A model generated the notes under the pieces. That model was not told where the DNA came from, ran no database searches, and worked only from the letters and a program-made list of their open reading frames with translations. From assembly GCA_910584795.1 (NCBI GenBank), contig CAJUBZ010000001.1, positions 108,943 to 172,942 of the forward strand: DNA of 64,000 bases, in the 5' to 3' direction. The first letter of the stretch is position 1, and each line of letters begins with the position of its first letter. Shown piece after piece: positions 14,801 to 23,192 of this stretch. A program made the position numbers and the translations under genes. The stretch is from an uncultured Eubacterium sp. (GTDB lineage Bacteria; Bacillota; Clostridia; Lachnospirales; Lachnospiraceae).

Positions 14801-17026
14801 ATGGATTTTAATATAAGAGGAATGAGTTGTGCTGCCTGCAGTGCACGAGTTGAAAAGGCTGTAAAAGAATTGCAGGGAACGGATATTGTCAGTGTAAATC
14901 TTTTGACAAACTCTATGCATGTGGAAGGTGCAGCAACAGAAAAAGAAATTATAGATGCTGTTGTAAAAGCTGGATATGGAGCAAAGGTACAAAAAGAAAG
15001 CAGTGTAGAGAATAGCGGAGATGATGAAATAAAACAGATGAAAAAAAGATTGTTTTTTTCTGTTATTTTGCTTGTTCCGTTAATGTATCTTTCTATGGGA
15101 CATATGATGTGGGGCTGGTGGCTTCCGCAATTTATCGGACATAACCATATTTTGCAGGGTTTTATACAGATGATGATTACGTTAATTATTTTGGTAATTA
15201 ACAAAAAATTCTTTGTGAGTGGAGCAAAAGGTGTAATAAACAATGCGCCCAATATGGATACTCTTGTAGCATTAGGTGCGGGAGCCTCTTTCATATATAG
15301 TACGGTTATACTGATTGTTATGGTGATAAATCATACAAATGAGATGCAGGATTTTTATTTTGAATCTGCAGCTATGATTGTTTCTTTAATAACTGTTGGG
15401 AAGACATTAGAGGTATATTCGAAAGGAAAGACAACGAGTGCACTCAATGGATTAATGAAACTTACACCGTCCAGAGCCAGAATTTTAGAAGAAGATGAAC
15501 ACGGAAATGAAATAGAGAAGGAAATTAGTTTATCGAACTTGAAGGTGGATATGCACTTTATTGTAAAACCAGGTGAGAATATTCCCGCAGACGGTGTAGT
15601 AATTAGAGGAGAAAGTGCAGTTGACGAGTCTTCTCTTACAGGAGAGAGTATTCCGGTGGATAAGACAGAGGGAGCAAAAGTATCCTCAGGAACAATAAAC
15701 CAGTCAGGTTTGCTGGTCTGCAAAGCTGTGCGGGTAGGAAGTGATACAACATTAGCAAAGATTATTCAATTAGTCAGTGATGCTTCCGCATCTAAAGCGC
15801 CTATTGCAAAAGCTGCAGACAAAGTGGCAGGCATTTTTGTTCCGGTTGTTCTGTGCATTGCAGTTTTTACATTTATTATATGGGTACTTGCAGGTGCTGA
15901 TTTAGGAACAGCCCTTACTTATGCAGTTTCTGTTCTGGTAATCAGTTGTCCGTGTGCATTAGGTCTTGCAACACCAGTGGCAATTATGGTTGGAAATGGT
16001 ATTGGGGCAAAGAATGGCATTTTATTTAAAAATGCAACAGCTTTGGAAAATGCAGGAAAGGCAAAAAATATTATATTGGATAAAACCGGAACGATTACTA
16101 CAGGAAAACCGGAAGTTACAGATGTGATTGCAGCAAATTGCTGGGATAGTGTAAAGCTATTGGAACTGGCATACAGTCTGGAAAATAATAGTGAACATCC
16201 TTTGGCAAAAGCAATTGTTTATTATTGTAAAGAAAAAAACATAAACAGAAAGGAAGTATCCGGATTTTTATCTAAGACAGGAAATGGGTTATATGGAACA
16301 ATCGATGAAAATGTGGCTGTGGCAGGAAATATTGAGTATATACAAGAGTTTTGCATGGTAGAGGAACAATACAGAAATATGGCAAATAAACTTTCAAATG
16401 AAGGAAAAACACCAATGTACTTTGCATATGAAGGTAAACTGTGCGGAATTATAGCTGTTTCTGATGCACTAAAACCAGATAGTATTTATGCCATAGAAGA
16501 TTTAAAGAAGATGGGAATACATGTGACAATGCTTACAGGTGATAATAAAACAACTGCAAAAGCAATTGCAGATAAAGTTGGAATAGAAAATGTGGTTGCA
16601 AACGTATTACCGGATATTAAAGAGAAAGTTGTAAAAGAACAGGCTTTAGACGGAACAACGATTATGGTAGGAGATGGAATTAATGATGCACCGGCATTGA
16701 CCAGAGCAGATGTGGGCATGGCTATTGGAGCAGGTACGGATATTGCGATTGATGCGGCAGACGTTGTGTTAGTGAAAAATAATCTTTCGGATGTTTCGAA
16801 AGCTGTGAAGTTAAGCAAAATGGTTCTTCGAAATATTCATGAAAATTTGTTCTGGGCTTTTATTTATAATATTATTGGAATTCCTCTGGCAGCCGGTATC
16901 TGGTATCCTATATTTGGAGTACGCTTAAGTCCGATGTTTGGGGCATTTGCCATGAGCCTGTCCAGTTTTTGTGTAGTAATGAATGCTTTAAGACTGAATA
17001 TGATAAAGATAAAAAGTAAAAAATAA
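14801..17026 (+). CDS. copA: Cu(I)-exporting P1B-type ATPase CopA
   Basis: The 741-residue pump exports cytosolic Cu(I). It has a single N-terminal heavy-metal-associated domain with GMSCAACSARVEKAV (residues about 6-20) and eight predicted membrane helices. The transmembrane metal motif is SCPCALGLATP, the phosphorylation site is DKTGTITTGKP with Asp near residue 427, and GDGINDAPAL marks the hinge. The CPC motif plus neighbouring csoR supports copper (or silver) as the substrate. No copZ chaperone gene is adjacent. It is co-transcribed with csoR. Confidence 0.96.
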   Translation: MDFNIRGMSCAACSARVEKAVKELQGTDIVSVNLLTNSMHVEGAATEKEIIDAVVKAGYGAKVQKESSVENSGDDEIKQMKKRLFFSVILLVPLMYLSMGHMMWGWWLPQFIGHNHILQGFIQMMITLIILVINKKFFVSGAKGVINNAPNMDTLVALGAGASFIYSTVILIVMVINHTNEMQDFYFESAAMIVSLITVGKTLEVYSKGKTTSALNGLMKLTPSRARILEEDEHGNEIEKEISLSNLKVDMHFIVKPGENIPADGVVIRGESAVDESSLTGESIPVDKTEGAKVSSGTINQSGLLVCKAVRVGSDTTLAKIIQLVSDASASKAPIAKAADKVAGIFVPVVLCIAVFTFIIWVLAGADLGTALTYAVSVLVISCPCALGLATPVAIMVGNGIGAKNGILFKNATALENAGKAKNIILDKTGTITTGKPEVTDVIAANCWDSVKLLELAYSLENNSEHPLAKAIVYYCKEKNINRKEVSGFLSKTGNGLYGTIDENVAVAGNIEYIQEFCMVEEQYRNMANKLSNEGKTPMYFAYEGKLCGIIAVSDALKPDSIYAIEDLKKMGIHVTMLTGDNKTTAKAIADKVGIENVVANVLPDIKEKVVKEQALDGTTIMVGDGINDAPALTRADVGMAIGAGTDIAIDAADVVLVKNNLSDVSKAVKLSKMVLRNIHENLFWAFIYNIIGIPLAAGIWYPIFGVRLSPMFGAFAMSLSSFCVVMNALRLNMIKIKSKK

Positions 17027-17055
17027 TTGTAACTGTTTCTGATAAAATGTATAAT
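17027..17055 (+). promoter_or_regulatory. Promoter upstream of the zinc-finger gene and polA
   Basis: TTGTAA (17027-17032) and TATAAT (17050-17055) are 17 bases apart, 80 bases upstream of the next start codon. Confidence 0.6.
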
Positions 17056-17135
17056 AAGGTAATTGGATAAAAGTGGCACAAATACCCAAAATTGCTATGA
17101 AGTAAATAATTGACCTTAGTTATAGGAGACAGATT

Positions 17136-17480
17136 ATGAAATGTGAAGTATTTCAACAAAAAATTAGGGATTTTATTTTTGATAAAATAGAATATTCAGA
17201 GGACTTAGAAGATTTTCTGTCTCACGCAAAAGATTGTAACGAATGCAGGGAAGAGTTGGAATTATATTATAAGATTCATCGGGGATTAGGGGATATCGAA
17301 CCACCGGTGGAAAGTGAAGAGCCGATGTCCGCAGAGGAAGAATTAAAATATATTATTGAATATTACAATGAGTATTTTGAGAAAGAAAAGCGGCTTGGAA
17401 GAATTGGGAGAATTGCTGTAGCAGGTTTGGGACTAATTTTAATAGGGCTTGCTATTTATGTTGGAGCAATAAATATATAA
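17136..17480 (+). CDS. Small zf-HC2-like (anti-sigma-factor type) membrane protein
   Basis: The 114-residue protein has an N-terminal zinc-binding anti-sigma-type motif, HAKDCNECREEL (H-x3-C-x2-C), preceded by CEVFQQKIRDF. A C-terminal membrane helix follows at about residues 90-112 (IAVAGLGLILIGLAIYVG). This layout is that of ZAS-type anti-sigma factors, but no sigma factor gene is next to it. polA follows 15 bases later and is probably in the same transcript. The partner, if any, is not visible. A GGAG-type ribosome binding site precedes the start. Confidence 0.65.
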   Translation: MKCEVFQQKIRDFIFDKIEYSEDLEDFLSHAKDCNECREELELYYKIHRGLGDIEPPVESEEPMSAEEELKYIIEYYNEYFEKEKRLGRIGRIAVAGLGLILIGLAIYVGAINI

Positions 17481-17495
17481 TTAAGAGGAAGTATC

Positions 17496-20141
17496 ATGGA
17501 AAAATTATTATTAATAGATGGTCATAGTATATTGAATAGAGCTTACTATGGAGTACCTTTGTTTGCGAATGCAGAAGGAATTCATACGAATGCTGTGTTT
17601 GGTTTCTTAAATATGATGTTTAAATTTATGGATGATGAACAGCCGACACATATGGCTGTTGCGTTTGATGTTCACCATCCTACATTCAGACATGAAATGT
17701 TTGAAGCGTATAAAGGCACCAGAAAACCAATGCAGCCGGAATTAAGAGAGCAGGTTCCTTTAATTAAAGAGCTTCTTGACAAGATGAATATTACTATCAT
17801 AGAACTTCCCGGATTCGAGGCAGATGATATCATAGGAACTATGTCAAAACGTGGTGAGAAAGATGGATTTTCTGTATGCGTATATTCTGGAGACAGAGAT
17901 TTATTACAGCTTGCTTCTGAAAATGTTACGATTTGTATTCCAAAGACAAAAAAAGGTCAGACAACAGTAGAAAGATATAATACAGAGCAGGTAAAAGAGC
18001 TATATAAAGTAACTCCAATTGAGTTTATTGACGTAAAGGCACTGATGGGAGATTCTTCAGATAATATTCCGGGAGTTCCGGGAATTGGAGAGAAGGGAGC
18101 AACTGCCATTATCTCAGAGTTTGGTTCCATTGAAAATGCTTATGAGCATGCAGAAGAAATAACAAATACACGAAATAGAAATGCTTTTGTGGAGTATTAT
18201 GATATGGCACAGATGAGTAAAATTCTTGCCACGATTAATATTGATTCACCGGTAGAAATACAGCCGGGAGAGTGTTCTCTAGGAGATATCTACACAGAAA
18301 CAGCCTTAGATATGGTAAAGAAACTAGAATTAAAAAGCATGATTTCCCGATTTTCAAATGTTACAGCATCAAATGATATTGAGGACAATTTCAAGGTGGT
18401 TTCTGACTTTACAGAAGTAGAAGAACTCTTTGAGGCATTGGCAGATAATGATTATTCAATAGGACTATTTATTTTTAGAGACAAAGAAGTTCATGGCATA
18501 GGAATATGTTATGATGAAACAGAAATCAATTATATTCCGGCAGAAGGTTTTGTGACAGAGAGTTATTTGAAAAACAAAGTAAGTACCTTAGCAAAGAATG
18601 CAAGTGTTTATACTGTAAATGTAAAAGATAATAATGATTTTTTTCAGGCAGCTGATTCAGAAACAGAATATGTTAATCTGGAAGATTTGGGACTGATGGC
18701 ATACTTAATCAATCCTACAGGTCATTCGTATGATTATGATGATCTTGCCAGAGATTATTTAGGTGAAAATATTCCAACTTATGAAGAAATCTTTCCTAAA
18801 ACGAAAAAAGGAGAAACACCATCTATTGAAATCTTGGAAAATGTAATGAAATATGCTTGTTACAATGCATATATTTTTTATAAAACGCATAAGAAAATTT
18901 ATAAAAAATTAGAAGAAATGGAAATGACGGATGTCTATTATCAGATTGAAAAGCCGTTAATGTATGCTTTATTTGAAATGGAGCAATGTGGTGTTAGGGT
19001 AGATGGAGAAGCTTTAAAGGAGTATGGAGAAAGTTTATCTGTTAAGATTGAGGAATTAGAAAAGAGTATATATAAAAGTGCAGGTCATGAATTTAACATT
19101 AATTCACCGAAACAGTTGGGAGAGATTCTGTTTGGTGAGATGGGACTGCCCGGTGGAAAGAAAACGAAAACCGGATATTCTACATCAGCATCTGTCTTAG
19201 AAAAACTAGAACCGGATTATCCATTTGTCAGGGAGGTTTTAGAATATAGACAGTTGACGAAATTGAAATCCACATATGCGGAAGGTCTTGCTGCATATAT
19301 TAAAGAGGACAGCAGAATTTACGGAAAATTCAACCAGACAATTACTGCTACCGGACGAATCAGCAGTACAGAACCTAATTTACAAAATATTCCTATTCGT
19401 ACAGAGATAGGCAGACAGCTTAGAAAGGTGTTTATTCCAAAAGAGGGCTGTGTTTTTGTGGATGCAGATTACTCTCAGATTGAGTTGAGAATATTGGCAC
19501 ATATGTCGGATGATAAAAATTTGATTGAAGCATATAAAGATTCCAAGGATATTCATACAGCGACAGCATCTTTGGTGTTTGGGGTACCGATTGAAGAGGT
19601 GACCAAAACACAGAGAAGTAATGCAAAAGCTGTCAATTTTGGTATTGTATATGGCATCAGTTCCTTTGGACTGAGTCAGGATTTATCTATCAGTAAAAAG
19701 GAAGCAGAAAAATATATTCATAATTATTTTGAGAGTTATCCGGGAATTAAAGCTTATTTGGACAATTCTGTAAAGAGTGCCAAGGAAAAAGGATATTCCG
19801 TGACTTTATTTGGAAGAAGACGTCCGATTCCGGAAATCAATGTATCTAATTTTATGCAGAGACAGTTTGGCGAACGTGTGGCGATGAATGCTCCGATTCA
19901 GGGAACTGCTGCAGACATTATAAAGATTGCTATGATCGGCGTTGCAAGGACATTAAAGGAAAAAAAACTGGAATCCCGTATTGTTCTACAGATTCATGAT
20001 GAGCTTTTAATTGAGGCAAAGAAAGAAGAAGTGGAGATTGTCACTGAAATCTTAAAAACAGAAATGGCTTCCGCTGCAGAACTTCATGTTCCCCTTGAGG
20101 TAGAAGTAGAGGTGGGAAATAACTGGGATGAGGCACATTAA
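17496..20141 (+). CDS. polA: DNA polymerase I
   Basis: The 881-residue enzyme fills gaps and removes RNA primers. Residues 1 to about 290 are the 5'-3' exonuclease (LLIDGHSILNRAYYG, ALMGDSSDNIPGVPGIG). Residues about 310-480 form the 3'-5' exonuclease fold, but the expected acidic DxE of the first motif is replaced (SIGLFIFRD), so proofreading is probably lost, as in Bacillus and Taq enzymes. The polymerase domain has motif A DADYSQIELR (Asp near 656), motif B RSNAKAVNFGIVYG and motif C QIHDELLIEA. AGAGGAAG precedes the start. coaE follows at 54 bases. Confidence 0.97.
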   Translation: MEKLLLIDGHSILNRAYYGVPLFANAEGIHTNAVFGFLNMMFKFMDDEQPTHMAVAFDVHHPTFRHEMFEAYKGTRKPMQPELREQVPLIKELLDKMNITIIELPGFEADDIIGTMSKRGEKDGFSVCVYSGDRDLLQLASENVTICIPKTKKGQTTVERYNTEQVKELYKVTPIEFIDVKALMGDSSDNIPGVPGIGEKGATAIISEFGSIENAYEHAEEITNTRNRNAFVEYYDMAQMSKILATINIDSPVEIQPGECSLGDIYTETALDMVKKLELKSMISRFSNVTASNDIEDNFKVVSDFTEVEELFEALADNDYSIGLFIFRDKEVHGIGICYDETEINYIPAEGFVTESYLKNKVSTLAKNASVYTVNVKDNNDFFQAADSETEYVNLEDLGLMAYLINPTGHSYDYDDLARDYLGENIPTYEEIFPKTKKGETPSIEILENVMKYACYNAYIFYKTHKKIYKKLEEMEMTDVYYQIEKPLMYALFEMEQCGVRVDGEALKEYGESLSVKIEELEKSIYKSAGHEFNINSPKQLGEILFGEMGLPGGKKTKTGYSTSASVLEKLEPDYPFVREVLEYRQLTKLKSTYAEGLAAYIKEDSRIYGKFNQTITATGRISSTEPNLQNIPIRTEIGRQLRKVFIPKEGCVFVDADYSQIELRILAHMSDDKNLIEAYKDSKDIHTATASLVFGVPIEEVTKTQRSNAKAVNFGIVYGISSFGLSQDLSISKKEAEKYIHNYFESYPGIKAYLDNSVKSAKEKGYSVTLFGRRRPIPEINVSNFMQRQFGERVAMNAPIQGTAADIIKIAMIGVARTLKEKKLESRIVLQIHDELLIEAKKEEVEIVTEILKTEMASAAELHVPLEVEVEVGNNWDEAH

Positions 20142-20195
20142 AGAAATTTATATGATTTTTAGAAGAGACAGTTAATAATAGTTAGGTGATTAAGT

Positions 20196-20774
20196 ATGGT
20201 TATTGGTCTTATGGGAGGTGTTGGCTGTGGAAAGTCAACAATTCTTGGTTATTTAGAAAAAACTTATCATGCATGCATTATTGAAGCAGATAAGGTCGCA
20301 AAAGAAATTATGAACCCGGGAAATGAAGTGTATGATGAAGTTGCAAAGGCTTTTCCAGAGGTAATCAGGAACGGATACATTGACAGGAATATTTTAGCGG
20401 ATATTGTTTTTAGATATGAAGAAAAATTGACGAAATTAAATGCAATTACCCATCCGGGAACAATTAAGGAAATATCTAACATGATAGCAAAGGCAGAGAA
20501 TAATTTGATTGTTTTGGAGTCAGCTATATTAATTGATTCGGGACTAGAGAAATATTGTGATGAATTATGGTTTGTTTATTGTGATTTAGAAACCCGTATT
20601 AAAAGACTAATGAACAACCGGGGGTATTCCAGAGAGAAGTGTATCCGTATTATTAATAACCAGCCGGCAGATGAAGAATATAATGCCTGTGCAGATGAGT
20701 ATATAGATAATAGTAGTTCACAAGACAAGACAAGGGAGCAGATAGATATGATTTTAAGAAAAAATGATTGCTGA
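20196..20774 (+). CDS. coaE: Dephospho-CoA kinase
   Basis: CoaE phosphorylates dephospho-CoA to finish coenzyme A synthesis. The 192-residue protein has the P-loop GGVGCGKST directly after the start, IIEADKVAKEIM for substrate binding, and a lid region around RLMNNRGYSREKC. The length fits the family. The polA-coaE order is frequent in Firmicutes. The ribosome binding site before the ATG (TTAGGTGATTAAGT) is only moderate. Confidence 0.93.
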   Translation: MVIGLMGGVGCGKSTILGYLEKTYHACIIEADKVAKEIMNPGNEVYDEVAKAFPEVIRNGYIDRNILADIVFRYEEKLTKLNAITHPGTIKEISNMIAKAENNLIVLESAILIDSGLEKYCDELWFVYCDLETRIKRLMNNRGYSREKCIRIINNQPADEEYNACADEYIDNSSSQDKTREQIDMILRKNDC

Positions 20775-20807
20775 TTTGTTAAAAGTTTGTGAATTAAATA
20801 ATTGCTA

Positions 20808-20857
20808 TTGACTATAAATTTTATTAGAGTTACAATGTGTAGCACGCTACATGTTGT
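20808..20857 (+). promoter_or_regulatory. marR-ABC promoter with a palindromic operator
   Basis: TTGACT (20808-20813) and TACAAT (20831-20836) are spaced 17 bases. Overlapping and directly downstream of the -10 is a perfect inverted repeat TGTAGC-AC-GCTACA (20838-20851), extending imperfectly outwards (10 of 12 positions) to about 20832-20857. It sits where a MarR dimer would block initiation, about 60 bases before the marR start. Confidence 0.7.
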
Positions 20858-20909
20858 GATTTTTTTGTGAAAAATTATTGTTACAACAATGAATAAATTG
20901 GAGTGTAAG

Positions 20910-21377
20910 ATGGAGTTTTTTGGGTATAAAATAAAAAAGATTAATCATTTATTTAAATCACGACTGGATAGAAACTTAGAGCAGTTGGATATTACTGTTG
21001 CACAGATGCAGACATTAATATATTTATTTAAAGATAACGGAAAAAAAGTAACACAGAAACAGCTGGCAGAATATTTTAGCGTAAAGCATTCAACGATGTC
21101 AGGAATATTAAAAAGACTTCAGGAAAAAGAGTTAATAGAAATTTGCATTGACGAAGAGAATAAAAAGTATAAAAATATTTATACAACAACAAAAGCGGTG
21201 GAATTAAATGAGAAATTGGAAACTTATAGAAACGAAACAGAGGCGCTTTTGGTTAAAGGCTTTTCCGAAGAAGAGATTGAGCAATTAGCATCTTTTCTAG
21301 ACAGATTATATATAAATCTGAACAGTGAATTATCAGATAAAGAAATAAAATGTTTTAATAAAGAAATGAAACAATAG
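20910..21377 (+). CDS. MarR family transcriptional regulator
   Basis: The 155-residue protein has the MarR winged-helix arrangement. The core reads QLDITVAQMQTLIYLF, then QKQLAEYFSVKHSTMSGILK as the recognition helix region and LIEICIDEENKKYKNIYTT as the wing. An upstream ATG at 20889 is in frame, but only the ATG at 20910 has a good GGAG site six bases before it. The gene is followed by two ABC exporter genes 15 bases downstream, and a palindrome lies in the promoter. It is therefore probably the local repressor of the exporter, released by an unknown ligand. Confidence 0.88.
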   Translation: MEFFGYKIKKINHLFKSRLDRNLEQLDITVAQMQTLIYLFKDNGKKVTQKQLAEYFSVKHSTMSGILKRLQEKELIEICIDEENKKYKNIYTTTKAVELNEKLETYRNETEALLVKGFSEEEIEQLASFLDRLYINLNSELSDKEIKCFNKEMKQ

Positions 21378-21392
21378 GAAGGAGACAGAAAA

Positions 21393-23192
21393 GTGATTAA
21401 AACGTTAGGAAAACAAATTAAAGAATTTAAGTTAGTATCCATACTGACACCAATCAGTATGCTTGCCGAAGTAGTAGTAGAGAATTTTATTCCGTTACTT
21501 ATGGCAACAATTATTGATTCTATTTATACAAAAGATTTGGGAAAGGTATATTTAACAGCAGGAATTATGCTTTTACTTGGAGTTGCTGGATTAATCGCCG
21601 GCTGGCTTGGAGGCGTATTTGGAGCTAAGGCTTCTGCCGGATTTGCAAGAAATCTTAGAAAAGCAATGTTTGATAATATTCAGACTTTTAGTTTTTCAAA
21701 TATTGATAAGTTTAGTACTGCAGGTCTTGTTACCAGACTTACAACAGATGTTACAAATATGCAGAACGCATATCAGATGATTCTTCGAATGGCTGTAAGA
21801 GCACCGTTCAGTCTGATTGTGGCAATGATTATGGCATTTTCTGTTTCTCCAAGACTTGCAAGTATTTATTTGATTGCGGTAGTAATTCTTGGGGCTATCT
21901 GCGCGCTAATTGTGACGAATGCATTTAAATATTTTAATCAGGTATTTAAGCGTTATGATGCATTGAATGAAAGTGTACAGGAAAATGTTACTGCTATGCG
22001 TGTGGTAAAAGCGTATGTAAGAGAAGATTATGAGAAGGGTAAATTCGGAAAAGCAAGTTATAATATTTATAAAATGTTTATTAAAGCAGAGGGAATTGTA
22101 TCTTTAAATGCTCCGGTAATGATGACCACAGTTTACAGTTGTATCTTACTTATCAGCTGGATGGGAGCACACATGATTGTTGCAAGTGGAAATAATCCGG
22201 CAATTGGATTAACAACAGGAAATCTTACATCACTTCTTGCATATTGTATGAATATTCTGATGAGCTTGATGATGCTGTCCATGGTATTTGTTATGATAAC
22301 AATGTCTATGGCAAGTGCCAGACGAATTGCTGAGGTATTAAATGAAAAAGCAGAGATTACAAATCCTGAGAATCCTGACTTTGATGTTCCGGATGGAAGT
22401 ATTGAGTTTAAAAATGTCAATTTCAGATATAACAAAACAAGCGAAAAACCGATTCTTGAAAATATTAATATTAAAATCAACTCTGGTGAAACAATTGGTA
22501 TTATTGGTGGTACCGGAAGTGCTAAATCCAGTTTTGTAAATCTGATCAGCAGATTATATGATATTGAAGAACCGGAAACAGTGGAGGGAGAAGAACCAAT
22601 CGAAAGTTATGTTAGTATTGGTGGAAAAGATGTTAGAACTTATGATTTGGAAACTGTCAGACAGGAAGTCAGTGTTGTTCTTCAAAAAAATGTGCTATTT
22701 TCAGGTACTATTTTGGAAAATTTGCGCTGGGGAGATCCGAATGCGACAGAAGAAGAATGTATTAGAGCGTGTGAACTGGCATGTGCTGATGAATTTATTG
22801 AAAAAATGCCTGATAAATATGATACATACATTGAGCAGGGAGGTGCCAATGTATCTGGAGGACAGAGACAGAGATTGTGTATTGCAAGAGCTTTGTTAAA
22901 GAAACCTAAAATTTTGATTTTAGACGATTCTACCAGTGCAGTGGATACAGTAACGGATGCAAAAATCAGAAAGGCATTCCGGGAAGAAATACCGGAAACA
23001 ACAAAGATTATTATTGCCCAGCGTATTTCATCTGTACAGGATGCAGACAGAATTATTGTTATGGACGATGGTAAGATTGATGAAGTAGGTACGCATGAAT
23101 ATTTAAAAGAAAATAATGAAATATATAGAGAAGTATATTTGCAGCAGACCAATGATAATGCTGATTTTGATAAGAATGGAGGTGAGGCGTAA
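21393..23192 (+). CDS. ABC exporter half-transporter, degenerate-site subunit
   Basis: The 599-residue protein combines a six-helix exporter membrane domain (residues 1 to about 320) with an ATPase domain. Its Walker A is IIGGTGSAKSSF, with Ala replacing the usual second Gly, and Walker B reads LILDDSTSAVD, with Asp in place of the catalytic Glu. The signature is VSGGQRQRL. Such changes are typical of the non-catalytic partner in heterodimeric exporters such as TM287/288 or BmrC/D. It starts with GTG after GGAAGGAG. Its stop shares one base with the partner's start (TAATG), so the two are translationally coupled. Confidence 0.9.
   Translation: MIKTLGKQIKEFKLVSILTPISMLAEVVVENFIPLLMATIIDSIYTKDLGKVYLTAGIMLLLGVAGLIAGWLGGVFGAKASAGFARNLRKAMFDNIQTFSFSNIDKFSTAGLVTRLTTDVTNMQNAYQMILRMAVRAPFSLIVAMIMAFSVSPRLASIYLIAVVILGAICALIVTNAFKYFNQVFKRYDALNESVQENVTAMRVVKAYVREDYEKGKFGKASYNIYKMFIKAEGIVSLNAPVMMTTVYSCILLISWMGAHMIVASGNNPAIGLTTGNLTSLLAYCMNILMSLMMLSMVFVMITMSMASARRIAEVLNEKAEITNPENPDFDVPDGSIEFKNVNFRYNKTSEKPILENINIKINSGETIGIIGGTGSAKSSFVNLISRLYDIEEPETVEGEEPIESYVSIGGKDVRTYDLETVRQEVSVVLQKNVLFSGTILENLRWGDPNATEEECIRACELACADEFIEKMPDKYDTYIEQGGANVSGGQRQRLCIARALLKKPKILILDDSTSAVDTVTDAKIRKAFREEIPETTKIIIAQRISSVQDADRIIVMDDGKIDEVGTHEYLKENNEIYREVYLQQTNDNADFDKNGGEA

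Noticed and set aside
14695..15294. A 199-residue minus-strand open frame opposite csoR-copA
   Set aside because: The plus-strand copA frame has full P-type ATPase motifs. The minus frame has no recognisable domain or initiation site.
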